Of a stretch of 58,528 bases of DNA, positions 17,282-26,409 are shown one piece after another (the first letter of the stretch is position 1; the number at the start of each line of letters is the position of its first letter). The position numbers and the translations under genes are program-made. A model generated the notes under the pieces. It was not told where the DNA came from and searched no databases. It worked only from the letters and a program-made list of their open reading frames with translations. The stretch comes from Candidatus Raymondbacteria bacterium RIFOXYA2_FULL_49_16 (GTDB lineage: Bacteria; Fibrobacterota; OXYB2-FULL-49-7; XYB2-FULL-49-35), in assembly GCA_001789205.1 (NCBI GenBank), contig MFYT01000040.1, positions 1-58,528 of the forward strand, read 5' to 3'.

Positions 17282-18097
17282 TTAATTGATGCCAGGAGGA
17301 AGAATGGGGTCGGGCAGTTTTCCACTCGCGGGTTCGATCGTGTCGACCGGAGGCTTGTCCTCTTTTTTAGTCACCAGATAATAGACCAGACCGCCCGCGC
17401 CTCCCAGAAGGGCCACTGCCGTAATCACGGCGCCGACACTCGGTCCTTCTTTTTTCACTTCAACCGGGGCAATGGGGGTTGCCTTGGCAGCCTGTTCCTT
17501 TTCTTTGTCCTTTTTTGCCTGGTCTTCGATGGCTTTTAGATCTTTTAGGTTTTGTGATACGTCGTCTCCGGCGAGTTTTTTGGCCACAATGGTGATTGCC
17601 AGGGGAAGATTTTCAACCTCGCAGGTGCAATCCTGCGAAACGGTTTGTTCTATTTTACCCGTGCGAATATCGATGGTGCGAAGATTGACCAGATAGAGTT
17701 TTCCCAGTTTTCCCAGACTGCCCGCGACCATTTTTTCCACGCCAAGCAATTGGCCTATCTCTATGAGACAGGCCTCGTCGGAGCAGGCGCCGCTTGCCTG
17801 AAAGCCCTGTTCCTTCATTATTTCATCCATTTGTCCCCGTTCCATGACCGTAAAGCGGCCAGTGGCGACCAGATCGGAGCGCAGCCGGTCGGACAACGCC
17901 TTTCCCGCTATCGCTTCGAGCCCCTGCAGTTCGAGATCGAGCACCGCAACACCGAATTTTACCTCGGCTGCAGTCATGGGTTTGGCCGCAGGAGCAGCCA
18001 TTGTATCAGAGATAGGAGCTACTGGGGCCTGTTCCACCTGGCACCAGAGGCCGCTGGTTGCAAGGCCTAACAATAAAACAACGTATTTTCTTTTCAT
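17282..18097 (-). CDS. CsgG-domain protein with C-terminal transmembrane segment
   Basis: This 271-residue protein starts at ATG 18097, where AAAGGA lies 8 bases upstream and the signal peptide MKRKYVVLLLGLATSGLWC begins. An upstream ATG at 18136 would bury the signal. Residues 47-180 match the CsgG/FlgT-like fold (VAVLDLELQGLEAIAGKALSDRLRSDL, RFTVMERGQMDEIMKEQGFQ, ACLIEIGQLLGVEKMVAGSLGKLG). A highly charged linker (185-205) leads to one membrane helix (221-242, GAVITAVALLGGAGGLVYYLV) and a Pro-rich tail. Such CsgG-type proteins monitor or assist outer-membrane export; curli CsgG itself is a pore, but this one lacks the pore hairpins as far as I can judge. It heads the operon with the giant beta-helix protein. 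Confidence 0.8.
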   Translation of the reverse strand: MKRKYVVLLLGLATSGLWCQVEQAPVAPISDTMAAPAAKPMTAAEVKFGVAVLDLELQGLEAIAGKALSDRLRSDLVATGRFTVMERGQMDEIMKEQGFQASGACSDEACLIEIGQLLGVEKMVAGSLGKLGKLYLVNLRTIDIRTGKIEQTVSQDCTCEVENLPLAITIVAKKLAGDDVSQNLKDLKAIEDQAKKDKEKEQAAKATPIAPVEVKKEGPSVGAVITAVALLGGAGGLVYYLVTKKEDKPPVDTIEPASGKLPDPILPPGIN

Positions 18098-18204
18098 AGT
18101 ACAATTCCTTTGGTTGGGGAAATTCTCAGGTGACATAGGAAATATTCTATTGAATTATAACAGATGAATTATAACAAATTTCCGGGAAAAGAGCAATAAA
18201 AAAA

Positions 18205-19131
18205 TTAGAATAAATTATACGCTATCCCAAAGAGAAAAGCGCCGAAGAGCGTAACAATCAAATACAGCGTAACAACCCTCTTTTCCATACTCGCGAACAG
18301 GGCTGCAAGGGTCGACATTTTTGTGGCCGGACCTGAGATAAAAAAGGCAAGGACCGCGCCTTTACTCATGCCGCTTTGATAGAGTACCTCGATGACTGGA
18401 ATGCTTCCGCCGCCGCACGCATAAAGAGGAATCCCCGCCGCGACCGCGATCAGGACCGAGATTTTTGAGTTGCCGCCAAGCACCCGGAGCACCAAATCAG
18501 ACGGTACCAGGATATTTACCAGGGCAGCGACCAGCAGGGAGATAAGGAACACCCGCCCAATGAATTTGCCCTGTTTAAGCAATTCCATTCCGAGTTGGCG
18601 CCAGGAAAAAGGTCCGCCTGGTATCGCAGGAGTAGCATGGCCTGACTGTGTCTGGCCGTTACCAGCATGGCGCCAGAGGCGTTGCGCTATAAGTCCTCCG
18701 ACAAGCCCCAATCCAATAGAGGCGGCGACCCGCATGACGGCCATCTCAGGACCAAATGCGCCAAGGGTCAGAAAAAAGAGGATGGGGTTTATCAATGGCG
18801 AAGCGATGAGGAATGCGATCAGGGGCGCCACGGGTATGGCCTTGCTTTTAAGCAGGCTGGCGATAATGGGGATAACCGCATAGGTCCCCACTGGAGAGAT
18901 TCCTCCCAGAAACGTTGCAATGATCACCGCGGCAAAGCCGTGTCCTGAAAAACCCCTGTTGATCCGGTCCCTGGGAAAATAGAGCGTTAGCAGGGCGCTT
19001 GCCACAATACCCACCAGGACAAAGAGCCACATTTGGGAAAAGAGGTCCGCAAAGGTGACAATGATCTTTTTCGTATGGGTGTTTCGAAAGACAAACAGAA
19101 AATAGGAATACCAGCGTTCGAGGGTCTCCAT
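18205..19131 (-). CDS. ArsP-type permease (DUF318 family)
   Basis: This 308-residue membrane protein has about eight hydrophobic helices. Conserved blocks of the predicted permease family PF03773 are present: GGISPVGTYAVIPIIASLL, FLIASPLINPILFFLTLG, and GIPLYACGGGSIPVIEVLYQSGMSKGAVLAFFISGPATK. Characterised relatives (ArsP) export organoarsenicals; most members have unknown substrates. The CGGG motif is where the family has conserved Cys and Gly residues. It begins 7 bp after the stop of the DUF362 gene, with AAGGGG before ATG, so the two are co-transcribed. This suggests a link to redox or metal handling rather than arsenic alone. Confidence 0.85.
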   Translation of the reverse strand: METLERWYSYFLFVFRNTHTKKIIVTFADLFSQMWLFVLVGIVASALLTLYFPRDRINRGFSGHGFAAVIIATFLGGISPVGTYAVIPIIASLLKSKAIPVAPLIAFLIASPLINPILFFLTLGAFGPEMAVMRVAASIGLGLVGGLIAQRLWRHAGNGQTQSGHATPAIPGGPFSWRQLGMELLKQGKFIGRVFLISLLVAALVNILVPSDLVLRVLGGNSKISVLIAVAAGIPLYACGGGSIPVIEVLYQSGMSKGAVLAFFISGPATKMSTLAALFASMEKRVVTLYLIVTLFGAFLFGIAYNLF

Positions 19132-19138
19132 GCGCCCC

Positions 19139-21415
19139 TTATTTCAGATACACGAGCCGGTGCGTCAATATGGTTGAACCGCTTGCAAGCCGGACAAAAT
19201 AGACGCCGCTGACAACAGATTTGCCGTATGCGTCCCTGCCGTTCCACAGAATAGTGGCGTTTTGGCGGGCGGTCGGTCCGGAAAAGAGCGCCTTGATCTT
19301 CTTCCCAGAAGCGTCAAACACGTCGATTCTGACAGGCGCGGCGTTTCCCGGCAATGTAAAACTGATTGCTACCGTGCTGTTGAACGGATTGGGGCTGCCC
19401 GACAGGGTCGCCTTGGTTGTGGCAATGGTACGGGGCTTTTCAATGGCCACATTGGCGCCAAGATGATAAAAGGTGTTTGGCACTGTACGGCCGCCAAAGT
19501 ACGACATTTTCATGCCCGCTGAAAGGGTGACTGGGTTTCCAAGCGACCCCCACGTGTGGGGCACGTAGCTTGTGCGCATGGTCGCTGTCCCGGAAGTGAC
19601 CGCGGCAATACTGAACCCGTATTCGGAGCCGCTTCGCCGTATTTTTACTAAAATCGAATTATCGCCCTCGTTCAGCTGGACATCCTTGAGGAAGGCCACT
19701 CTGCTGTAGGTGAGGAGGCCGGTTGTGTCGAGGGCTTCAACACCGTTTACGTGCACTCTGAGGTCCCTCAGCCCGCCTATGTAGAGTCTGGCTGGCTGCG
19801 CTGTCTTCGAATAAATACGCGTAAAGGCGTAGGTTACGCTATTTGCCGCTGTTGCTGGCAGTGTTGGGTCAAGCATATCGATATAGTCGGCGGGTGAATA
19901 ATATGGGGTCCAGGTATGACCGTTCTCCTGGTCGCCTTCGTAGGGGTCTGCGCTTGTTTCGCTTATATGCAATGTGTCAATATCGGGCGAGGAAAAGGGG
20001 CCGAGAAGCAGCCACCGCCTGCACCCTCTGCCGTAATAGTGGGACGCGGTAAAGTTGGCGTAGGTCCCGGAGAGTTTGATTGGCGCCATGACGTCTGTTT
20101 TTACCATGTCCACTGAGTCGCCCACCACGGCGATCTGGTCTGGAAACAAGGTGCCAAAACCTTTGGCTGTTCCCCAGCGAAGGATTTCTATATCAAGGGG
20201 ATTCAGGTTCATTGTCAGGCAGCCCACCGCATCCACAGCAATGGGATCGCTTCCGGCAAGTATAAAATTCCGTTTGAGAAAGCCGGTCCGCTGCGCATCC
20301 GGGTGCGAACCATCGCCTTCGAGCGAGGCCAATGCGTCGACAATACAGTAGTCGCTGGGGTGGTAGCTGAAGAGATTGGCCACTGTTTTTGCCAGCAGGT
20401 CGTGGTCAAGAAGGCTGAGTGACGAGCTCCGCGTTGTTCCGTAGACAGTGTTGGCGTATGTGGCGCGCGAAACAGTTCCAATGTAATTTTTTTGCACGCA
20501 ATTGATGATGACATCCCGGGTCGTTTTCATGACTGGTATATTGACTAAAATATTGCAGTGAAGGACCGCGTCCGTGGGATTGTAACCGGTGCCACTGATG
20601 GTATTGGCAGTGGCAAGCGCGCCTAGGCCGATCTTGTTGTCAGTTGGCACGGGATAGATTTGCGGTACGCGGCCCACGCGTTCAGAATCAGGAATCTCGT
20701 TGTATGGCAGGCCATTGTCCATGATCTCGTTATAATTCGAATTGATATATTCAATTGTTTTTCCCGGGTTGCGTGCGCGTGCCGCTTCCACAAGTGTCTT
20801 AAAGGAAAAGGTGCTGGACAGTCCTGGGAAATAACTGTTCCAGCGCGACCCATAGAATTCGGACCGTTCAAAGATATCAAATTCTCCTGAGAAGCCGCTA
20901 TACGAACCGCCGGCAAGCAGGGAGATGCGTTGGGCATTGGTGCTGTCGGCAATATAGTCAAAAACAGCCTGGATAATACGCGGGTCAGTCTGGTCTCCCA
21001 GGGTGTAGGTATAGCCAGGATAAAAGCAAAGGTTTGGCAATAGCGCTACCCAGCAGTTCGCGCCAAAGGCGTTGATTTTGTATTTCAGTTCCGATGTGCT
21101 GGTGCCCCAATGTTTGTCCAGTGAAAGCGCGCGCAGCACCATTTCCCTGATTTCAGCAGGGGTAAGGTCTTCCTGGCTCCCCTTGGAAAAGGAGAGACCA
21201 GCGTGTTGGGAGGTGATGAGGCTCACATGGGTTGTTATCGATGCGCCGGATACGGCGTCGTATCCATCGATCATCTCTTCGCCCGATTCAGAGAAAAAGG
21301 TGTCCACAACAGGGTCAATGATGTCCTTGGTGCGTGAGGTGACAATGTCGAAAGCGACCAAACATGCGATTATGCTGAAAAGAAGCAATGGTTTTTTGTT
21401 TTTTAGCAATTTCAT
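19139..21415 (-). CDS. Secreted DUF362-domain protein with type IX sorting domain
   Basis: This 758-residue protein has an N-terminal signal or anchor (LLLFSIIACLVAFDIV). Residues 50-62 read DGYDAVSGASITT, resembling the flavin-attachment motif (SGA-S/T-xT) of FMN-binding domains in NqrC and RnfG, although the rest of that domain is not evident. Residues 270-460 match DUF362 (CNILVNIPVMKTTRDVIINC, CIVDALASLEGDG, FILAGSDPIAVDAVGCLTMNLNPLDIE). Then comes a beta-rich region with a PA14- or galactose-binding-like look (ARLYIGGLRDLRVHVNG). The end is a sorting domain (SPNPFNSTVAISFTL, SGVYFVRLASG). DUF362 proteins often accompany iron-sulfur or corrinoid enzymes. AAGGACC precedes the ATG. Confidence 0.85.
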   Translation of the reverse strand: MKLLKNKKPLLLFSIIACLVAFDIVTSRTKDIIDPVVDTFFSESGEEMIDGYDAVSGASITTHVSLITSQHAGLSFSKGSQEDLTPAEIREMVLRALSLDKHWGTSTSELKYKINAFGANCWVALLPNLCFYPGYTYTLGDQTDPRIIQAVFDYIADSTNAQRISLLAGGSYSGFSGEFDIFERSEFYGSRWNSYFPGLSSTFSFKTLVEAARARNPGKTIEYINSNYNEIMDNGLPYNEIPDSERVGRVPQIYPVPTDNKIGLGALATANTISGTGYNPTDAVLHCNILVNIPVMKTTRDVIINCVQKNYIGTVSRATYANTVYGTTRSSSLSLLDHDLLAKTVANLFSYHPSDYCIVDALASLEGDGSHPDAQRTGFLKRNFILAGSDPIAVDAVGCLTMNLNPLDIEILRWGTAKGFGTLFPDQIAVVGDSVDMVKTDVMAPIKLSGTYANFTASHYYGRGCRRWLLLGPFSSPDIDTLHISETSADPYEGDQENGHTWTPYYSPADYIDMLDPTLPATAANSVTYAFTRIYSKTAQPARLYIGGLRDLRVHVNGVEALDTTGLLTYSRVAFLKDVQLNEGDNSILVKIRRSGSEYGFSIAAVTSGTATMRTSYVPHTWGSLGNPVTLSAGMKMSYFGGRTVPNTFYHLGANVAIEKPRTIATTKATLSGSPNPFNSTVAISFTLPGNAAPVRIDVFDASGKKIKALFSGPTARQNATILWNGRDAYGKSVVSGVYFVRLASGSTILTHRLVYLK

Positions 21416-21440
21416 ATGAAGGTCCTTAGAATACTAAAAT

Positions 21441-22514
21441 CTAGTTAATTCTCCGCTTCCCGGCAATCAGGGAGGCAATTGAGTCTGGCTTGAAAACGCC
21501 TTTTTCAGTAATGATGGCAGTGATATATTTTGCGGGAGTTATATCAAAAGCTGGATTGCCCGCCCGGCATCCCGCAGGCGCAACCGCCACCGTGGCAATG
21601 GTCCCGGTTTTTGTGCGGCCTGAGATTGTTAGGACTTCATCCTCGGGCCGTTCTTCTATCGGGATCGCATTGCCTGTGGAACAGGCGCTGTCTATTGTCG
21701 ACGTGGGTGCGGCAACATAGAAGGGGATGTTGTTTTCGCGCGCAAGCACAGCCTTTTCATAGGTGCCGATCTTGTTCGCCGCATCGCCGTTTATCGCTAT
21801 GCGGTCCGCGCCAACAATGACCATGTCAATGAGTCCCTTGCGCATGTAGTGGCCCGCGGCATTGTCCGCGATAATGGCAAAGGGTACGCCTTCTTCTTTT
21901 AGTTCCCATGCGGTGAGCTTTGCTCCCTGGAGCCGCGGCCGTGTTTCATCCGCATATACGAAGACTTTTTTTCCCGCCCGATGCGCCGCATACACAGGCG
22001 CCAGGGCAGAACCCCAGTCCTGCAGGGCCAGCCATCCGGCATTGCAGTGGGTCAGGATCCTGAAATTGTTTTTTATAAGCTTTGCACCGGTTTTTCCCAC
22101 AGCTTCTCCTGATGCGACATACTGGTCTGAGATGGCCTTTGCCGCTGCTACCGCGGCTTTTTTCGCCTCACACAGATTTTTGGTTTTTTTTACTGCTTCG
22201 GCAACACGGTCAACAGCGTAAAACAGGTCTTGAGCGGTGGGACGGGTTTTCCGTAAGATTTCAAAGCCTTTTTTAATATAGGGTGTAAAACCTTTTTGCG
22301 GGGCAGACAATACAACCTGGGCAGCGCCAAAACCTGCGGCAGCGCCAATGGAACCTGCGCCGCGGACGGTCATTTGTTTAATCGCTTCAGCGGTCTGATG
22401 GTAGCTTTTCAGCACAGCCACCCTGAATTGATGGGGGAGCAGTCTCTGGTCTATCATATATACCGTGGGGCCTTTCATCCAGACAGCGGTATAATTTTTT
22501 CCCCTTACACGCAT
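21441..22514 (-). CDS. mtnA: S-methyl-5-thioribose-1-phosphate isomerase
   Basis: This 357-residue protein has full length for MtnA. It has RGAGSIGAA (51-59), the catalytic Cys157 in THCNAGWLALQDWGSAL, and Asp237 in VGADRIAINGDAANKIGTY, the acid-base pair of the eIF2B-like isomerase family. It converts 5-methylthioribose 1-phosphate to the ribulose form in methionine salvage; some bacterial forms also act on 5-deoxyribose 1-phosphate. Other salvage genes (mtnK, mtnB, mtnD) are not in the window. The DxGSALA and DETRPRLQGAKLTAWEL blocks fit the bacterial MtnA subgroup rather than ribose-1,5-bisphosphate isomerases. It is transcribed away from the envelope cluster at 22626. Confidence 0.93.
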   Translation of the reverse strand: MRVRGKNYTAVWMKGPTVYMIDQRLLPHQFRVAVLKSYHQTAEAIKQMTVRGAGSIGAAAGFGAAQVVLSAPQKGFTPYIKKGFEILRKTRPTAQDLFYAVDRVAEAVKKTKNLCEAKKAAVAAAKAISDQYVASGEAVGKTGAKLIKNNFRILTHCNAGWLALQDWGSALAPVYAAHRAGKKVFVYADETRPRLQGAKLTAWELKEEGVPFAIIADNAAGHYMRKGLIDMVIVGADRIAINGDAANKIGTYEKAVLARENNIPFYVAAPTSTIDSACSTGNAIPIEERPEDEVLTISGRTKTGTIATVAVAPAGCRAGNPAFDITPAKYITAIITEKGVFKPDSIASLIAGKRRIN

Positions 22515-22625
22515 AACATTAAAAATGCATATTAATAGAGGTAAAAGGCAAAAGGAACAAAGGGCGGTGGAGAGAGGCTTTTAAATAGATAAAAAAGCTA
22601 TATTACTCCAGAAAGGACTACTATC

Positions 22626-23978
22626 ATGAAAATGTTTTTTTTTGTTTTTGCGGCTTTTGTCAGTCAGGCTGCGGCCCTTACCTATGTGGATCTGCCGGAA
22701 AAGATCATGAGCATTGACTCATTAAAAAAGGCCAAACTTCAGCAGACTTTTGCCAAAAACTGGAAACCCGCTCAGCTGGTTGAAAAACCTTTGGAAAAGT
22801 ACCTTATCGATCTGGTTGGCCTTGCCCTGCTCAACAATGAATCTCCAGACAAATGCGTTGCCGTGGTAATGCAGTTCTGCGCAGTGGTAAAAAAACGGGT
22901 TGCGCCTGATGATCTTTTCAAGGTCATTGAACTTTCTTTTAATCAGAACGTTACGGACAATCAACTAGCGGCTGGTGCTGCGGCCCTCAAGTCAGCGCAG
23001 CAAAAGGGACTGCCATCCTCCTTGGTGGGCTTCATCCTATCGCACGGTATTGCGAAGCAATGGAATGAAGCCAAGTTAACCGCGGCCTTTAGGGGACTTG
23101 AACAGGCAAAGTCATCCAAGGTTTCTTTGGTAAAGGCGGCCCTGGCTATCATGGCCGCCCTTGATGCGGCGGGAGGCGATGCGTCTCCGGCGCCTGTTGC
23201 GCTCCAGGCTGTAAAAGGCGTGGATAAAACGGCTGGCTGGGATGGAGTCGAAGCGGCAGTGGCTGGCGGAGTAGCGCCTGAAATTGCTTACGAGCTATAT
23301 CTTTCGCTCAGACAAGCTACGTGCAAACCTGAGTATGTCAACGACCTTTTACACGGACTGGTGCGGGCCCTTGGCCAGGGGCTGTCCGCCAACCGCATGG
23401 GTGTCTCACTGGCAAGCAGGGTCCAGGAAGCAAGTGATACGCCGCCCCATGGTATCATAGAAGAAGAACTTATCTCAATCAGGGGAATGAACGAAGAGGC
23501 GCGGCGGCTGGTTGTACTCAGTAAAAAACCCGGCCTATTGGAGCGGATTAATAAACCCGTGCCAGTACAGGCTGCGGGCCCGCGTATGCTTGACGAAGAC
23601 CTTCTCCGGACGTCTCTCATGGAATTCCACAGCTCACGGACCCCGTTTTCATGGTATGGGGCGACCCTCAACGGTGTTGACGGCGGGGGGCTGGCATACG
23701 TCTGTTATACGGAACAGGGCCTCAGTATCCCGAGGACGAGTGATGAGCAGTTGGCCTGGTTTAAACAACAGAAAAAACTTGCCGATACCAGCGATCTGAA
23801 ATTTGGCGACATTCTTTTCTTTACCGGTAATGGCGTTGCCCCTGTTGTCCATGCGGGCGTATATTATGGCAGTGGCAGGTTTTTGCATGCCACCTCGACG
23901 GTTGGCATCACGTTCGGCGATCTTAACGACCCCTTTTTCCATACACGGATAAGCGCGGCGGGCAGGGTGGGTGATTGA
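22626..23978 (+). CDS. Secreted NlpC/P60-like protein lacking the catalytic cysteine
   Basis: This 450-residue protein has a signal peptide (MKMFFFVFAAFVSQAAA). Residues 20-320 form an alanine-rich helical region I do not recognise. The C-terminal 130 residues follow the NlpC/P60 plan: FSWYGATLNGVDGGGLAYVCY, LSIPRTSDEQLAW, LKFGDILFFTG, VVHAGVYYGSGRFLHATSTVG. The catalytic His409 and a third His421 are present. The position of the nucleophile in the usual D-C-S-G motif reads D-G-G-G (Gly353), so it is unlikely to be an active cysteine peptidase. It may bind peptidoglycan or act as a regulator or inactive homologue. AGAAAGGA lies upstream of the ATG. It opens a cluster with a BamE-like protein, a barrel and two glycosyltransferases. 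Confidence 0.8.
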   Translation: MKMFFFVFAAFVSQAAALTYVDLPEKIMSIDSLKKAKLQQTFAKNWKPAQLVEKPLEKYLIDLVGLALLNNESPDKCVAVVMQFCAVVKKRVAPDDLFKVIELSFNQNVTDNQLAAGAAALKSAQQKGLPSSLVGFILSHGIAKQWNEAKLTAAFRGLEQAKSSKVSLVKAALAIMAALDAAGGDASPAPVALQAVKGVDKTAGWDGVEAAVAGGVAPEIAYELYLSLRQATCKPEYVNDLLHGLVRALGQGLSANRMGVSLASRVQEASDTPPHGIIEEELISIRGMNEEARRLVVLSKKPGLLERINKPVPVQAAGPRMLDEDLLRTSLMEFHSSRTPFSWYGATLNGVDGGGLAYVCYTEQGLSIPRTSDEQLAWFKQQKKLADTSDLKFGDILFFTGNGVAPVVHAGVYYGSGRFLHATSTVGITFGDLNDPFFHTRISAAGRVGD

Positions 23979-24047
23979 TTTTCCACTGGGGCATACGTTA
24001 TATTTCGATAAGAAATACTTCACGTGTCACACTATTCCGGAGGGTTT

Positions 24048-25070
24048 ATGTATAAAATCAGCGCGCTCTTTATCATTGGCATTCTTGCGGGGGCGCTCGC
24101 AGCCGACATCCTTGTGATCAGAGAGGATACGCCGCTTTTTACCGACAGCACGCTCTATGAGAAAGCCGCGGTCCTGACCCTGACCGACGAACCGCAGATC
24201 ATAACCATCCAGTCGGAGACCGAGAACGGGTATGGCGTGGAATTCGTTGACTCGCTCTTTCTTGATTCAATCACCGGCTATGTGAACGCACGGTCGCTTG
24301 AGAACAAGAAGGAAATCACTTTTTATTCAATGGCTGTCGTGGAAGGGTCGCTGGTCTATTCCCAGGATTTTTCCGTAAAATACGACCTCTACCGGGACGG
24401 CAGGGTGGTCCTTGATAAGCTGGTCTATGTGGCGTTGTGTGAAAAGGGCACCATTGATACGGTCTATTGCAAATACGCTTTTCTGGAAAAAATAGACGCC
24501 ATCGAGAAGAAGGCAAAGGACCTCATGGCACAGATCGATAAGACAAAGCGGGCCAAAACAAAGAAAAAATTGATCACCGACCTTGCGGCGGTCCAGTCGC
24601 AGAGTTTTCCCATCCAGACCATCAAGGTCCAGTTTTCAAGCCCCCGTATGGTGAAGAACCCGGTCCTTTCGTATCTTATGATAGACCAGGAAAAATTCTT
24701 CGAGGTTGCAAGCAAGGACAAATTCAACGCGTGCAAATATTTTGTCCGCGGCCGCAAGGCGACATACTGGATACGGAAAGGGTCCGCGTTGCGCGTGTAC
24801 AAGGATGAAGCCGAGTACAAGGCGCATGTGGCCCTGATTAAGGGACGGGAAGACTATGTCAGGACCAACAAGGTCACGGGTCTCAAGGCAAAGGCGATCC
24901 TCACGGGAAAGATCGTCCTCGACATGACCGGACCCGATGTCGTCGCAAGTCTCGGGACGCCAATCGATAAAACGCCCGAAGCGGAACGGTTCGGCGTATT
25001 GCAGCAAACCTGGGTCTACAAGGATTTCAGGCTCATATTTTTTGACGGCAAACTGGTAAAATGGGAATAA
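24048..25070 (+). CDS. Secreted protein with BamE/SmpA-like C-terminus
   Basis: This 340-residue protein starts at ATG 24048, after GGAGG; an ATG at 24024 has no ribosome site. The signal peptide is MYKISALFIIGILAGALA. Residues 20-95 look like an SH3-like fold (LVIREDTPLFTDSTLYEKAAVL, GYGVEFVDSLFLDSITGYVNA). A helical lysine-rich middle follows (about 148-195). The last 55 residues read ILTGKIVLDMTGPDVVASLGTPID, then QQTWVYKDFRLIFFDGKLVKW. This resembles the BamE/SmpA pattern, in which a Met-containing turn precedes 'LGxP' and a final strand pair, often seen in envelope lipoproteins. The likely location is periplasm. The next gene starts 13 bp downstream, so the two form an operon. Confidence 0.75.
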   Translation: MYKISALFIIGILAGALAADILVIREDTPLFTDSTLYEKAAVLTLTDEPQIITIQSETENGYGVEFVDSLFLDSITGYVNARSLENKKEITFYSMAVVEGSLVYSQDFSVKYDLYRDGRVVLDKLVYVALCEKGTIDTVYCKYAFLEKIDAIEKKAKDLMAQIDKTKRAKTKKKLITDLAAVQSQSFPIQTIKVQFSSPRMVKNPVLSYLMIDQEKFFEVASKDKFNACKYFVRGRKATYWIRKGSALRVYKDEAEYKAHVALIKGREDYVRTNKVTGLKAKAILTGKIVLDMTGPDVVASLGTPIDKTPEAERFGVLQQTWVYKDFRLIFFDGKLVKWE

Positions 25071-25083
25071 ACAGGGGGAACCA

Positions 25084-26409
25084 ATGAAAAATATCCTGGC
25101 GCTGCTGCTTGCTTTTTGCGGGGTTCTGTACGCTTCATACTCGCGAATCGAGTCCATGGGCAAGACCGATTTCTACTTTGAGGACGATATGAACATGTTC
25201 GTCAATCCCGCGAACATGGCATTGCATTCCAGCTTCATTTTTGGTGAACTCGGGACCACGATGACGGATTCGGCGCTTATCACCGACCCCTATGTAATCC
25301 GGGAGACAGCCTACAATCCCTGGTTTGGCGGCGTTTTTTCAAAAGACCTCAAGAACGAGTCGCGGTTTTCCGTTGGCATGGCTTTCAACCGGGACGATAA
25401 ATGGGTTTCACTCATGAACGGCATCATAGATCTTGCGAATACGGATACCGTATTTAAAGACAACTCGGGGATCGGTCCCATGCTGCCCAAAGTGATAAAC
25501 AAGGTCGATCTTGCCATTGCCTACCGGCATCCATCCCGTTTCTCCGTGGGCGCGCTTATCTATGGCGGCGCGAACCGCGACAACCAGACGCAGATATCGG
25601 TCGCTGAAAACTACAGCAAGCGGGAAGCGTTCATGGTAAAGGGCATTCTTGGCGTTACCAAGCATTTTATGAACAACTTTTTCCTTGAAGGGTCTTTTGG
25701 CACGTCAGTGCATGATTTTACCTACCGGTCGTTCGATCAGACGCTCCAGGTCAAGCCGCGCAAGGGTCTCAACCTTTTCGGCCACCTGCGTATGTTTGTC
25801 CCGCTTTCCGATCGTTTTTCACTGGTCCCTGTAGCGAATTTCGAGCAGGTCCTGCAGGGGCACCAGTTCACGGACATCGGTGATGTTGATTCGGTGCTTG
25901 CCGCAAACGATGTCAACGACTATCTCGACGTTTCAGGCGGTTTCGGATTCAATTTTTTCGAGGCGGAGAAAAAAACGCAGTTCATCTTCGGTATGGACGG
26001 GCATTTCCTCAAGGCGCAGAACGACCGTACTATAACGGTCAACGGCGCGGCGCCGCCCGACGGCGGCTACAGCGGCGGCAAGAGCGAGGACCTCTACGGT
26101 GTGTTCACGTTCGGCATTGAGCGGCAACTCTATTGGAACTGGCTTGTTGTCCGTGCCGGCGGCAGAAAGGTCTTTGGTATCAGCAGGACGGTCACAACCA
26201 CGACCTCCAAGATCGAACAGATGTGGGAGAACCCGGCGACCAACAATTCCCGGTCCGACCTCATTGGCGTGGGCCTTGGCGTCAATTTCCTGCGCAAGCT
26301 GCAGCTCGATTTCACCCTTTCTGAAGATATTCCTTACAGCATCCTCTATGTTGTCAGCGGTGTTTCGGGCAATGTTTTCACCCGTTTCAGCTGCTCGTAT
26401 TATTTCTAA
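25084..26409 (+). CDS. Outer-membrane beta-barrel protein
   Basis: This 441-residue protein has a signal peptide (MKNILALLLAFCGVLYA) and alternating hydrophobic strands throughout (FSVGMAFNRDDKWVSLM, FSVGALIYGGANRDN, FNFFEAEKKTQFIFGMDGHFL, RLLVVRAG-type strands). It ends in aromatic residues (FTRFSCSYYF), with the terminal Phe typical of a BAM recognition signal. The N-terminal segment (DDMNMFVNPANMAL) recalls the 'NPA.LA' motif of the FadL/PorV-like barrels common in FCB bacteria. No catalytic motif is seen. The gene's stop is directly followed by the ATG of a glycosyltransferase. A role in export or surface display of a glycan or glycoprotein is possible. GGGGGAACC lies before the ATG. Confidence 0.8.
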   Translation: MKNILALLLAFCGVLYASYSRIESMGKTDFYFEDDMNMFVNPANMALHSSFIFGELGTTMTDSALITDPYVIRETAYNPWFGGVFSKDLKNESRFSVGMAFNRDDKWVSLMNGIIDLANTDTVFKDNSGIGPMLPKVINKVDLAIAYRHPSRFSVGALIYGGANRDNQTQISVAENYSKREAFMVKGILGVTKHFMNNFFLEGSFGTSVHDFTYRSFDQTLQVKPRKGLNLFGHLRMFVPLSDRFSLVPVANFEQVLQGHQFTDIGDVDSVLAANDVNDYLDVSGGFGFNFFEAEKKTQFIFGMDGHFLKAQNDRTITVNGAAPPDGGYSGGKSEDLYGVFTFGIERQLYWNWLVVRAGGRKVFGISRTVTTTTSKIEQMWENPATNNSRSDLIGVGLGVNFLRKLQLDFTLSEDIPYSILYVVSGVSGNVFTRFSCSYYF

